Shown here: positions 1 through 7,997 of the stretch, one piece after another
Layout: each line of letters begins with the position of its first letter
Position numbering within the stretch: position 1 is the stretch's first letter
NCBI RefSeq assembly: GCF_005280735.1
Contig: NZ_CP040077.1
Location: 2,232,001 to 2,296,000, forward strand
DNA length: 64,000 nucleotides
Reading direction: 5' to 3'
From: Trinickia violacea
GTDB taxonomy: Bacteria > Pseudomonadota > Gammaproteobacteria > Burkholderiales > Burkholderiaceae
Translations under genes and position numbers: made by a program
Notes under the pieces: model-generated
Database searches by the model: none
What the model was told of the DNA's origin: nothing
Seen by the model: the letters and a program-made list of their open reading frames with translations, nothing else

Positions 1-402
1 GCTGCGGAACTGGGTCTGCGCCCTCTCGGGCGCCTGGTGACGTGGGGTGTCGCAGGCGTGGAGCCGGAACGGATGGGGATCGGGCCGGTGCCGGCGACGG
101 AGATCGCGCTGCGCCGAGCGGGCCTCGTGCTGAAAGACATCGACCTGATCGAGCTGAACGAGGCGTTCGCGGCCCAGGTGCTCGCGTGCACGACGGCGAT
201 GGGTTTCGAGGCAAGCGATTTCGAGCGCCTCAACGTAAACGGCTCGGGCATCTCGCTCGGGCATCCGGTCGGTGCGACGGGCGTGCGGATACTCGCAACG
301 ATGCTGCGCGAGCTGGACCGCCGCGGCGCGCGCTACGGTCTCGAGACGATGTGCATCGGCGGCGGCCAGGGGCTCGCGGCGGTGTTCGAACGCGTCGCCT
401 GA
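1..402 (+). CDS. Thiolase (acetyl-CoA acyltransferase), C-terminal part only
   Basis: The reading frame is open from the window edge, so the gene starts upstream and about two thirds is missing. The visible part carries the C-terminal thiolase signatures: NEAFAAQ, the catalytic-histidine loop GSGISLGHPVGATG, and the second catalytic cysteine in ETMCIGGGQG near the end. Thiolases cleave 3-ketoacyl-CoA with CoA, or condense acetyl-CoA, in the cytoplasm. The stop lies 18 bases before the start of the CoA-transferase-family gene, so the two are probably one operon. The substrate cannot be told from this part; the neighbours point to degradation of an unusual acyl-CoA. Confidence 0.93.
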   Translation, partial: AAELGLRPLGRLVTWGVAGVEPERMGIGPVPATEIALRRAGLVLKDIDLIELNEAFAAQVLACTTAMGFEASDFERLNVNGSGISLGHPVGATGVRILATMLRELDRRGARYGLETMCIGGGQGLAAVFERVA

Positions 403-420
403 CGCTTGGGAGGTCCGGTC

Positions 421-1647
421 GTGTACACGCTCCTGAACGGGATGCGCGTCGTCGAATGCGCATCGTTCATCGCCGCTCCGTCCTGCGCACTGCATCTGCT
501 GCAACTCGGTGCGGACGTGATCCGCATCGATCCGGTCGGCGGCGGCCCGGACTTCCGGCGCTGGCCGGTGTCCGGCGACGGACGCAGCTTCTACTGGGAA
601 GGGCTGAACAAGGGGAAGAGGTCGATCGCGATCGACCTATCCCGGCCCGAGGGCCGCGCGCTCGCGGTCGACATCATTACCGCACAGGGCGACGGCGCGG
701 GCCTCTTCGTCACCAACTTCCCGAAGCGTGGCTTTTTGTCCCACAACGCGTTGCGCGAGCGACGTCCGGATCTGATTACGGTTCGCGTGATGGGCTGGAA
801 CGACGGTTCGCAGGCGCTCGACTACACGGTGAACGCGGCGCTCGGGGTACCGTACATGACCGGCTCGGACGCGAACGGCGACGCACCCGTGAACCACGTG
901 CTGCCCGCGTGGGACCTGCTGACCGGCTCTTACGCGGCGTTCGCGCTTCTCGCGGCCGAGCGGTTTCGCCGCCAGACCGGCCAGGGGCAGGAGGTGCTGG
1001 TGCCGCTGTCGGACGTCGCGCTCGCGTCGGTCGGCCACATGGGCCAGATCGCCGAGGTGCTGACGGGCGGCGACCGGCCTCGGCAGGGCAACGACCTGTT
1101 CGGCGCGTTCGGTCGTGATTTCACGACCGCCGACGGTCGTCGCGTGATGGTCGTCGCGGTCACTGCGCGGCAGTGGTCCGGCCTCGTGAAGGCACTTGGG
1201 CTCGGCGCCGAGATCGCCGGGATCGAGGCGTCGTACGGCGTGTCGTTCGCGCAGGACGAGGGCGTTCGCTTCACGCATCGCGACGCGCTGTTTCCGCTGT
1301 TCGAGCGCGCGATCGCCGCGTGCGCGCTGGCCGACCTGCAAGAAGCGTTCGACGCGAATGCGGTGTGCTGGTCGCAGTACAGGACGTTGCACGCGGCGCT
1401 GCGCGAGGATCCGCATTTCTCGACCGATCGCGATCTGTTCACGGCGCTCGATCATCCGAGCGGATATCGCTACCCGGCGCCCGGCGCGATGGCGAGTTTC
1501 GGCGGCGCTGCGCGGCAGCCGGTCGAGCGCGCGCCGCGTCTCGGCGAGCACACGGACGAGGTGCTTGCCGAGGTACTGGCGCTGTCGTCGGCGCGCATCG
1601 GCGAGTTGCACGACGCCGGCCTCGTCGCCGGCCCCGAGAAACGATAG
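421..1647 (+). CDS. mct: CaiB/BaiF family protein, probable 2-methylfumaryl-CoA isomerase (Mct-like)
   Basis: A 408-residue class III CoA-transferase-family protein. The GTG start is chosen because GGGAGG at 408-413 sits 7 bases upstream; the TTG at 406 has no such site. The N-terminus has the CaiB fold pattern (LGADVIRIDP, about residues 29-38) and the catalytic aspartate is D165 in NHVLPAWDLLTG. From memory of the family, the pattern GLNKGKRS, DYTVNA, NHVLPAWD, GAFGRDF and the LGEHTDE tail is that of Chloroflexus mesaconyl-CoA C1-C4 transferase (Mct), which moves CoA within 2-methylfumaryl-CoA. Length also fits. The next gene encodes the enzyme that would make this substrate. The alternative is another intermolecular CoA transferase. 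Confidence 0.8.
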   Translation: MYTLLNGMRVVECASFIAAPSCALHLLQLGADVIRIDPVGGGPDFRRWPVSGDGRSFYWEGLNKGKRSIAIDLSRPEGRALAVDIITAQGDGAGLFVTNFPKRGFLSHNALRERRPDLITVRVMGWNDGSQALDYTVNAALGVPYMTGSDANGDAPVNHVLPAWDLLTGSYAAFALLAAERFRRQTGQGQEVLVPLSDVALASVGHMGQIAEVLTGGDRPRQGNDLFGAFGRDFTTADGRRVMVVAVTARQWSGLVKALGLGAEIAGIEASYGVSFAQDEGVRFTHRDALFPLFERAIAACALADLQEAFDANAVCWSQYRTLHAALREDPHFSTDRDLFTALDHPSGYRYPAPGAMASFGGAARQPVERAPRLGEHTDEVLAEVLALSSARIGELHDAGLVAGPEKR

Positions 1648-1689
1648 TCAACCACCATGCGGTGCCATGCCGACCGCGACTCGAACATC

Positions 1690-3360
1690 ATGTCTACTGA
1701 CGCACAATTCATCGAACACGCCCAGGGCCTCACGCCTGCGGTGAGCACCTATGTGGCGGCTGCATCGGCCGCCGTGGCCCGGCTCTGCAAGGTCGACGGA
1801 CGCGCTGATGCCGCCCTGGTGGACCGGCATCAGCGCGCGGTCCACGGACTCGCGTGGATGGCGACGACGGCCGAGGCGATCGTCCGGGCCGCGCAATGGT
1901 GCGTGAACCTCGCGGATCGGGGCGTTCTCGCTCGCGCCGACTCGCTCGCGGTGCGCATTGGCGTGGCCGAATATCTTAACCAGCTGACGAGCGGCATCCC
2001 GATGTCGCAGAGCGAGATCTTTCGACCTCGCGAGCTCGGCATGGAGGCGGAGGCTGCGAAGCTCGCGGGCCACGCGAGCGTGCGTTGGTTCGTCGCGCAT
2101 GGCGCCGGGTCGGATGTGCGCGCCGAGCTTGTCGCCGCGTACCGCCATGGCATGGTGGTCTCCGAAACGATCTTCGACGAGGATCTGGACGCGATCCGCG
2201 AGCAGTTCCGCCGCTTCACCGAAAACGAGATCGTGCCGTACGCGCATGGCTGGCACCTGGCCGACGAGCTGATTCCTGATGCGGTGGTCGCGCAGCTCGC
2301 GAACCTAGGGACATTCGGCGTTTGTATCGATCCCGAATATGGCGGGATGGGGCTGGGCAAGCTCGCGATGTGCATCGTGACCGAGGAGCTGAGCCGCGGC
2401 TGGATTGCGGCGGGCTCGCTTGGCACGCGCTCGGAAATCGCCGGCGAGCTGATCTCGAGCGCCGGCACGCCGGAGCAGAAGGTGCAATGGCTGCCGCGCA
2501 TCGCGTCCGGCGAGGTGCTGCCGACTGCCGTGTTCACCGAGCCGGACACGGGCTCGGATCTCGCATCGCTGCGGACGCGCGCGACACAGGGCGAGCAGGG
2601 CTGGCGCATCGACGGCAACAAGACATGGATCACACATGCGTCGCGCAGCGACCTGATGACGGTGCTCGCGCGTTCGGAGCCGAACGTTGCCGGTCACGCC
2701 GGTCTCAGCATGTTCCTCGCGCCGAAGCCGCGCGGTCGTGACAGCGAGCCGTTCCCGGCGGACGGCATGACGGGCGGCGAGATCCATGTGCTGGGCTATC
2801 GCGGGATGAGGGAGTACGAAATCGGCTTTGACGGCTTCCTGGTGCCCGCCGACGGGCTACTCGGCGGTGAGCGTGGCCAGGGATTCCGTCAACTGATGCA
2901 GACCTTCGAGGGTGCGCGCATTCAGACGGCCGCGCGCGCGGTCGGCGTCGCATGGCGCGCGTTCGAGCTCGCGTGGCGCTACGCAGGGGATCGCAAGCAG
3001 TTTCGCCGGCCGATCGTCGAATTCCCGCGCGTCGGCGACAAGCTCGCGATGATGATCGCCGAGACCGCGATTGCGCGGCAGCTCACGTATTTCGCGGCAG
3101 CCGAGAAGGACAAGGGCCGTCGCTGCGACATCGAGGCGGGGATGGCGAAGCTGCTGGCCGCACGCGTCGCGTGGAGCAACGCCGACGCGGGCGTGCAGAT
3201 CCACGGCGGTAACGGCTACGCGATGGAGTTCGAGATGAGCCGGATCCTGTGCGACGCGCGGATCCTGAACATCTTCGAGGGTGCGGCGGAGATTCAGGCG
3301 CAGGTGATCGGCCGGGGCCTGCTCGCTCGGGAAGAACGACGATCGACTATCACAGCCTGA
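1690..3360 (+). CDS. mcd: Acyl-CoA dehydrogenase with long N-terminal extension, probable (2S)-methylsuccinyl-CoA dehydrogenase
   Basis: 556 residues from ATG 1690 (an in-frame ATG at 1657 is possible; neither has a clear ribosome site). The first 160 residues or so are an extension absent from ordinary 380-residue acyl-CoA dehydrogenases. After it come the usual domains: FTEPDTGSDLASL (FAD/substrate loop), WITHASRSD, and the C-terminal RKQFRRPI and GVQIHGGNGY motifs. The expected catalytic glutamate is E530 in NIFEGAAEIQAQ. Extension, length and C-terminal motif fit methylsuccinyl-CoA dehydrogenase of the ethylmalonyl-CoA pathway, which makes mesaconyl-C1-CoA and passes electrons to ETF. It follows mct by 42 bases. 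Assignment is by remembered similarity, not a search. Confidence 0.75.
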   Translation: MSTDAQFIEHAQGLTPAVSTYVAAASAAVARLCKVDGRADAALVDRHQRAVHGLAWMATTAEAIVRAAQWCVNLADRGVLARADSLAVRIGVAEYLNQLTSGIPMSQSEIFRPRELGMEAEAAKLAGHASVRWFVAHGAGSDVRAELVAAYRHGMVVSETIFDEDLDAIREQFRRFTENEIVPYAHGWHLADELIPDAVVAQLANLGTFGVCIDPEYGGMGLGKLAMCIVTEELSRGWIAAGSLGTRSEIAGELISSAGTPEQKVQWLPRIASGEVLPTAVFTEPDTGSDLASLRTRATQGEQGWRIDGNKTWITHASRSDLMTVLARSEPNVAGHAGLSMFLAPKPRGRDSEPFPADGMTGGEIHVLGYRGMREYEIGFDGFLVPADGLLGGERGQGFRQLMQTFEGARIQTAARAVGVAWRAFELAWRYAGDRKQFRRPIVEFPRVGDKLAMMIAETAIARQLTYFAAAEKDKGRRCDIEAGMAKLLAARVAWSNADAGVQIHGGNGYAMEFEMSRILCDARILNIFEGAAEIQAQVIGRGLLAREERRSTITA

Positions 3361-3405
3361 AGAACTGGCCGTTTACTAACATCGAGCGGCGTTACACGCA
3401 TCGTG

Positions 3406-3513
3406 AAGGAGATTCAATTGAAAGTTCTGGTACCGCTAAAGCGCGCCGTCGACGCGAACGCTCACGGGCGGCGACATGCCGCCCGAGCAACGATAACAGG
3501 GCATACACGATGA
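3406..3513 (+). pseudogene. etfB: Truncated start of electron-transfer flavoprotein beta subunit (etfB remnant)
   Basis: A strong ribosome site AAGGAG (3406-3411) precedes a TTG at 3418. The first residues, MKVLVPLKRAVDAN, match the very conserved N-terminus of EtfB (MKVLVPVKRVVDYN in relatives). After about 15 residues the match is lost, and the frame runs through arginine/alanine-rich codons to a TGA at 3511-3513 that overlaps the ATG (3510) of the acyl-CoA dehydrogenase gene. The body of etfB, and presumably etfA, are absent here. It looks like a deletion scar that keeps the etfB start and now acts as a short leader coupled to the next gene. Confidence 0.7.
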
Positions 3514-4667
3514 TTCGCGACCAGGAAACGATGAGCGTCCTGCTCGACAACGTCGCTCGCTTCGTGCGCGAGCGTCTCGTGCCGAACGAGGAGCGCGTGG
3601 CGGAAGCCGATGAGGTTCCAGCCGATATCGTCGACGACATGAAGGCGATGGGCCTCTTCGGCCTGACCATCCCGGAGCAATATGGGGGGCTCGATCTCAC
3701 CATGGAAGAAGAAGTCCTCGTGATGTTCGAGCTCGGCAAGACCTCACCCGCGTTTCGCTCGGTCATCGGCACGACGGTCGGCATCGGCTCGCAGGGCATT
3801 GTGATCGACGGCACCGCGGAGCAGAAGGCGAAGTGGCTACCGAAGCTCGCGAGTGGCGAGATCATTGCGAGCTTTGCGCTCACGGAACCGGGCGCGGGCT
3901 CGGACGCGGTTTCGATCAAAACGCGGGCGGAACGCCGCGGCGACCACTATATCGTGAACGGCACAAAGCGCTTCATCACGAATGCGCCGCAGGCCGGCAT
4001 GTTCACGCTCATGGCGCGCACCAATCCCGACGTGCCGCGCGCGGGCGGCATCACCTCGTTCATCGTCGACGCGAAGACGCCCGGCATCAGCTTTGGCAAG
4101 CGCGACAAAAAGATGGGCCAGCGCGGCGCGCATACCTGCGACGTCATCTTCGAGGACGTGCTGGTGCCGGCTCGGAATATCATCGGCGGCAAGGAGGGCG
4201 TGGGCTTCAAGACGGCGATGAAAGTGCTCGACAAGGGGCGCATCCATATCGCGGCGATCTGCGTGGGCGCGGCGCAGCGCATGCTCGACGACGCGCTGCG
4301 CTATGCGATGGAGCGCGAGCAGTTCGGCGAGAAGATCGCCGAATTCCAGCTCGTGCAGGCCATGCTCGCCGACAGCCAGACCGAGCTCTATGCGGCGCGC
4401 TGCATGGTGCTCGACGCGGCGCGCCGCCGCGACGAAGGCAGGAACGTAAGCACCGAGGCCGCATGCGCGAAGCTGTTCGCGTCGGAGATGTGCGGCCGCG
4501 TGGCGGACCGCGCGGTGCAGATCTTGGGCGGGGCAGGCTATATGTCCGAGTACGGAATCGAGCGCTTCTATCGAGACGTGCGCGTTTTCCGCATCTACGA
4601 AGGCACGAGCCAGATCCAGCAGATCGTCATCGCGCGCAACATGATTCGCGCGGCGGGCGGGCGTTAA
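3510..4667 (+). CDS. Acyl-CoA dehydrogenase
   Basis: 385 residues, the normal length of the family. An FAD enzyme that oxidises acyl-CoA to 2-enoyl-CoA and passes electrons to ETF. Visible motifs: LTEPGAGSDA (flavin/substrate loop, near residue 128), RFITNAPQAG, KMGQRGAHT, the FAD/dimer region REQFGEKIAEFQ, QILGGAGYMSEY, and the catalytic glutamate in RIYEGTSQIQQ near the C-terminus. The ATG overlaps the stop of the etfB remnant (ATGA), which suggests translational coupling to its strong ribosome site. Chain-length specificity cannot be read. The frame is open upstream to 3249, but that part has no family similarity. Confidence 0.93.
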   Translation: MIRDQETMSVLLDNVARFVRERLVPNEERVAEADEVPADIVDDMKAMGLFGLTIPEQYGGLDLTMEEEVLVMFELGKTSPAFRSVIGTTVGIGSQGIVIDGTAEQKAKWLPKLASGEIIASFALTEPGAGSDAVSIKTRAERRGDHYIVNGTKRFITNAPQAGMFTLMARTNPDVPRAGGITSFIVDAKTPGISFGKRDKKMGQRGAHTCDVIFEDVLVPARNIIGGKEGVGFKTAMKVLDKGRIHIAAICVGAAQRMLDDALRYAMEREQFGEKIAEFQLVQAMLADSQTELYAARCMVLDAARRRDEGRNVSTEAACAKLFASEMCGRVADRAVQILGGAGYMSEYGIERFYRDVRVFRIYEGTSQIQQIVIARNMIRAAGGR

Positions 4668-4714
4668 GGTCGAAGGGCGGCGCGCATGTTGCGCGCCGCT
4701 TGGCGACTTTCGTG

Positions 4715-5617
4715 TTATTCGAGCTGGCCGATGCCGTCGGCCACGAGCAGGTCGACGAGCTTGCATGCGAAGAGCGGCAGCGCGTCGCGGTCGATCAGGC
4801 AGATCTGCAGCTTGCGCACGGCCCACTCGTCGGTGAGCGGCACGACTTTGAGCGACATGGTTTGCGCATGGCGGCGCGCCGTACCCTCGGGCAGCACGCC
4901 GATGCCGATGTTCGCCTCGATCATGCGGCACGCGGCCTCGAAATTGCCGATCTGGATGCGCCACCGTATCGTGCGCTGCAGATCCGAAGAGGCGCGCTTC
5001 AGAAACGAGAAAATCGCGCTTTCATCGGGCGGCCCGATGAAGTCGTAGTCGAGCGTATCGGCAAAGGCGATTTCGCTCGCCTGTGCGAGCGGATGGCTGA
5101 GCGCGGTGGCGAGCACGAGCCGGTCGCGCCGGTATGGCAGCACCTGCAGGCCCTCGGTGCGCACATTGCCGGCCGCGATGCCGATGTCGATCGTGCCATC
5201 CTGAACCGCACGCACGATGTCGGGCGATAGACGCTCGTGAATGTCCACGTAGACGTCGGGATGGCTGATGAGATAGGTGCGCAAGACGGCGGGCAGGAAC
5301 TCGCTCATTGCCGTGGTGTTCGCAAACACGCGCACATGGCCTTTTACGCCCTGCGTGTACTCCTGCAGGTCGCCGCTCAACTGCTCCAGCTGCTTGAGCA
5401 CGCGCCGCGCGTGCACGAGCAGCGTCTCCCCAGGCCCGGTGAGCGTCACGCCCTGGCTCGTGCGGCTCAAGAGCTTCACGCCCACCTGTTCCTCGAGATT
5501 CTTGATCCGCGTGCTCGCCGCGGGCAGCGAAAGGTGCGCGCGTTCCGCGCCGCGCGTGAGACTGCTCGCCTCGGCTACGTGAGTGAAGAGCTTCAGGTCG
5601 ACGAGATCGAAATGCAT
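4715..5617 (-). CDS. LysR-family transcriptional regulator
   Basis: 300 residues from the ATG at 5617, preceded by an AAGGAG run somewhat far upstream (about 5632-5637). The N-terminal winged helix-turn-helix is clear: FTHVAEASSLTRGAERAHLS, then PAASTRIKNLEEQVG and LLSRTSQGVTLTGPGE. The rest is a periplasmic-binding-protein-like effector domain (VFANTTAMSEFLPAVL, IGIAAGNV). It is convergent with the acyl-CoA dehydrogenase gene and divergent from the short-chain dehydrogenase gene at 5882. By the usual LysR arrangement it probably controls the latter, perhaps the whole acyl-CoA cluster. The ligand is unknown. Confidence 0.92.
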   Translation of the reverse strand: MHFDLVDLKLFTHVAEASSLTRGAERAHLSLPAASTRIKNLEEQVGVKLLSRTSQGVTLTGPGETLLVHARRVLKQLEQLSGDLQEYTQGVKGHVRVFANTTAMSEFLPAVLRTYLISHPDVYVDIHERLSPDIVRAVQDGTIDIGIAAGNVRTEGLQVLPYRRDRLVLATALSHPLAQASEIAFADTLDYDFIGPPDESAIFSFLKRASSDLQRTIRWRIQIGNFEAACRMIEANIGIGVLPEGTARRHAQTMSLKVVPLTDEWAVRKLQICLIDRDALPLFACKLVDLLVADGIGQLE

Positions 5618-5881
5618 GGGTTGGCCTGCCTGTCTCCTTTGTTGGCTGCTCGCGTCCTTGCCTAATCGACGGGACGTGCAGCTGAGCATTATTGTGCTGC
5701 AGCGCCAGGCGCGCCATCGGCGATAGTACGAGTTAATCCTGGCCGAAGCAGACGTTCTGCATATCTAAATTGTGCAACCTTTGCCGATGCGTCATGCTGC
5801 AACTCGAACGGCGCGACCTGCCACACGACGATTCAAATTGAATGAGCGCCCGGCGTAACGCGGGCTGAAGGAGCGAGAACG
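5618..5881. promoter_or_regulatory. Divergent promoter region between lysR and the short-chain dehydrogenase gene
   Basis: 264 bases with no gene, lying between divergent starts. It should hold both promoters and the LysR site. The middle is locally AT-richer (around 5750-5785). No inverted repeat strong enough to name as the operator was seen. The ribosome site for the rightward gene, AAGGAG, lies at about 5869-5874. Confidence 0.5.
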
Positions 5882-6802
5882 GTGACGACGCAACGAATGC
5901 TGGACGGCAAGGTGGTGGTGGTGACGGGATCGGGCGGCGGCATTGGCCGCGACATCGCCCTGATGATGGCGCGCCACGGCGCGAAGGTCGTGGTGAACGA
6001 CGTGGGCGCTTCGCTCTCCGGCGAGGGGCACAACGGCGGTCCCGCGCAGGCCGTGGCGAACGAGATCGAGGCGTTAGACGGCCTGGCCATCGCCAGCACC
6101 GACAGCGTGGCCGACCCGGTAGGCGCCGCGCGCATTGTGCAGATCGCGCTGGATGTGTTCGGCCGCGTCGATTGCGTGGTGAACAACGCGGGCATCCTGC
6201 GCGACCGCTTTTTCCACAAGATGAGCGAGGAGGAGTGGGACGCCGTGCTGAAGGTCCACCTCTACGGCTCGTACTATGTTTCCCGGGCCGCAGCCGATCA
6301 CTTCAAGGAGCAGCGCAGCGGCGCGTTCGTGCATATGACGTCCGCCTCCGGCCTGATCGGTAATCTCGCGCAGGCGAACTACAGCGCGGCGAAGCTCGGC
6401 ATCGCGGGCCTCTCGAAATCGATTGCGCTCGACCTGGAAAAATTCGGTGTCCGTTCGAACTGTATCGCGCCGTTCGCGTGGAGCCGCATGATCAACTCGA
6501 TCAAGATCGATTCTCCGGAACAGGAAGCCCGCGTTGCGAAGATCAAACAGATGACGCCCGCGAAGATCGCGCCGCTCGCGGTCTATCTCGCAAGCGAGCA
6601 GGCTGCGGGCGTGACGGGCCAGATCTTCGCGGTACGCAACAACGAAATCTTTCTGATGAGCCAGCCGCGCCCGGTGCGTTCGGTGCACCGCGGCGAGGGC
6701 TGGACGCCGGAGACGATCGCCGAGCATGCGATGCCGGCGTTGCGCAATTCGTTCCACACGCTCGACGTGTCCGCCGACGTATTCAGCTGGGAACCGGTGT
6801 GA
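5882..6802 (+). CDS. Short-chain dehydrogenase, MFE-2-type (3-hydroxyacyl-CoA dehydrogenase-like)
   Basis: 306 residues from a GTG start behind an AAGGAG site. Classical SDR motifs: TGSGGGIGRD (cofactor glycine motif, about residue 16), the VVNDVG strand, NNAG (about 99), a serine in MTSASG and the catalytic YSAAK. The insert after VVNDVGAS with GEGHNGG and the sequence RDRFFHKMSEEEWD resemble the dehydrogenase domain of peroxisomal multifunctional enzyme 2. It therefore likely oxidises 3-hydroxyacyl-CoA, or a related hydroxy compound, with NAD. It lies beside the acyl-CoA dehydrogenase and thiolase genes, which fits a beta-oxidation step. Substrate unknown. Confidence 0.85.
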   Translation: MTTQRMLDGKVVVVTGSGGGIGRDIALMMARHGAKVVVNDVGASLSGEGHNGGPAQAVANEIEALDGLAIASTDSVADPVGAARIVQIALDVFGRVDCVVNNAGILRDRFFHKMSEEEWDAVLKVHLYGSYYVSRAAADHFKEQRSGAFVHMTSASGLIGNLAQANYSAAKLGIAGLSKSIALDLEKFGVRSNCIAPFAWSRMINSIKIDSPEQEARVAKIKQMTPAKIAPLAVYLASEQAAGVTGQIFAVRNNEIFLMSQPRPVRSVHRGEGWTPETIAEHAMPALRNSFHTLDVSADVFSWEPV

Positions 6803-7088
6803 TGAATCGTCATATTGCTGAGCATCGGCCTTATTCAGCGAGATGAGAGTGGATTTTCGGATGTCGACGCAATGCGGCGAGAGATTGCCGATCGACATCA
6901 TCGCAGCGCTGAAGATTTGAGCGATCGACAGCTGGAAACGGATCTCGCCATCGAAAAGATCGCGACGGCTTTCGCCCCGGATGCCCAATACACCGAATGG
7001 GAGATATCCAAAGGTTCTGGCGTTGAGCCCCATGATGGCTTCCTTGCACCGGGTGCAGCTTGGGCTATGCCTGGTTTATCTTTCCAAG
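6803..7088. other. Gene-free stretch before the abiE locus
   Basis: Short open frames exist on both strands (for example 6815-7108 rightward and 6831-7049 leftward), but none has a ribosome site with a recognisable product and they overlap one another. The stretch is less GC-rich than the flanking genes. It probably marks the left boundary of the inserted toxin-antitoxin segment and may contain decayed coding sequence that I cannot name. Confidence 0.4.
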
Positions 7089-7115
7089 AAAAAGATCACT
7101 ATGGGTGATCTTTTT
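7089..7115. promoter_or_regulatory. Probable AbiEi operator 1 (perfect inverted repeat)
   Basis: AAAAAGATCAC (7089-7099), loop TATGG, GTGATCTTTTT (7105-7115): an 11-bp perfect inverted repeat. The core CACTATGGGTGATC occurs again at 7172-7185, over the abiEi start. AbiEi antitoxins of other bacteria bind inverted repeats upstream of abiE to repress it, so this pair probably serves that role. With its T-run it could also act as a weak terminator for transcription from the left. Confidence 0.6.
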
Positions 7116-7139
7116 TCTTCCTGATCAAACCACAGCGAC

Positions 7140-7168
7140 TTGGCGGAAGTTTGCGGAAAGTGTATTTT
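7140..7168 (+). promoter_or_regulatory. Predicted abiE promoter
   Basis: TTGGCG (7140-7145), a 17-base spacer, then TATTTT (7163-7168): a reasonable sigma-70 promoter. It predicts a transcript start at about 7174-7176, on or beside the abiEi ATG, so the mRNA may be leaderless. Operator 2 overlaps the -10 element. Confidence 0.5.
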
Positions 7169-7189
7169 GTTCACTATGGGTGATCAAAA
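7165..7189. promoter_or_regulatory. Probable AbiEi operator 2, overlapping the start codon
   Basis: TTTTGTTCAC (7165-7174), loop TATGG, GTGATCAAAA (7180-7189): the same core as operator 1 with one mismatch in the arms. The centres of the two sites are 75 bases apart. Bound repressor would cover the -10 element, the predicted transcript start and the initiation codon. Confidence 0.6.
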
Positions 7190-7997
7190 TGCAGGAAAAT
7201 TAAACCTGCTGTTGGCCGAACTGGGCGACACGAGCCTGGTGTCGAGTCGCTGGCTGCGGGTTCATGGCTACTCCAACAGCCTGGTCGCACGCTATGTGCG
7301 CAGCGGCTGGCTGGTGTCGCCGACGCGCGGAGTCTACATGCGCAAGGGTGGGCGCCTGCAGTGGGAGGGCGTGGTTCGCAGTCTACAAGTCGGCGAGGGC
7401 ATGCCGCTGCACGTGGGAGGCCGCTTTGCACTAAGCCTGCAGGGGCACGAGCACTACCTGCGTCTGGGCGATGCCGGCACGATCACCTTGTATGGGGTAG
7501 AGCGGCCACCAGCTTGGCTTTACAAGCTGCCCTTGGCGCAGCGCGTCGAGTATCTGGGCAAGGGGCCGTTCGATTGGCCGCCGGCATCGTTCACGGTGGA
7601 GGTGTCCGCGATGGCGCTGTCCGAACAGGGGCTGGCGTGGTACCAGGCTGCCCCCGGCGCCGATACCTTAGTTTGTTCCACGCCGGAACGGGCCGTGCTG
7701 GAGCTCTGCGATGACGTCTCGAACGCTGCCTTGATTTACGAGGTGGATGCACTGATGCAGGCCATGACCACGCTGCGGCCGCAGCGGGTCGGCCTGTTGC
7801 TGCGCCATTGCCACAGCATCAAGGCCAAACGGCTGTTCCTGGCGCTGGCCGAGCGCCATCGGCATGCCTGGCTGTCGCACGTGCCGTTAGATGGCGTCAA
7901 TCTAGGGCGGGGGAAGCGCGCGCTGGTGCCTGGCGGCCGCTTGCATCCGACCTACCAGATCACCTTGCCGGGAGACCTCGATGAACACCTGGCTTGA
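7176..7997 (+). CDS. abiEi: AbiEi-family antitoxin (type IV toxin-antitoxin)
   Basis: 273 residues from ATG 7176; an in-frame ATG at 7140 would place the start upstream of the predicted transcript start, so 7176 is preferred. The N-terminus is a winged-helix domain (LVSSRWLRVHGYSNSLVARY, then the wing GWLVSPTRGVYMRKGG). The larger C-terminal part is the AbiEi antitoxin domain (HVGGRFALSLQGH, STPERAVLELCDDV). AbiEi represses its operon and counteracts the nucleotidyltransferase toxin without forming a stable complex. The stop overlaps the toxin start by 17 bases, which is typical of the pair. The recognition is by domain pattern and gene order. Confidence 0.85.
   Translation: MGDQNAGKLNLLLAELGDTSLVSSRWLRVHGYSNSLVARYVRSGWLVSPTRGVYMRKGGRLQWEGVVRSLQVGEGMPLHVGGRFALSLQGHEHYLRLGDAGTITLYGVERPPAWLYKLPLAQRVEYLGKGPFDWPPASFTVEVSAMALSEQGLAWYQAAPGADTLVCSTPERAVLELCDDVSNAALIYEVDALMQAMTTLRPQRVGLLLRHCHSIKAKRLFLALAERHRHAWLSHVPLDGVNLGRGKRALVPGGRLHPTYQITLPGDLDEHLA

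Noticed and set aside
6815..7108. A 97-codon frame before abiE
   Set aside because: No ribosome site, no recognisable family, and it crosses operator 1. It may be decayed coding sequence but cannot be supported as a gene.
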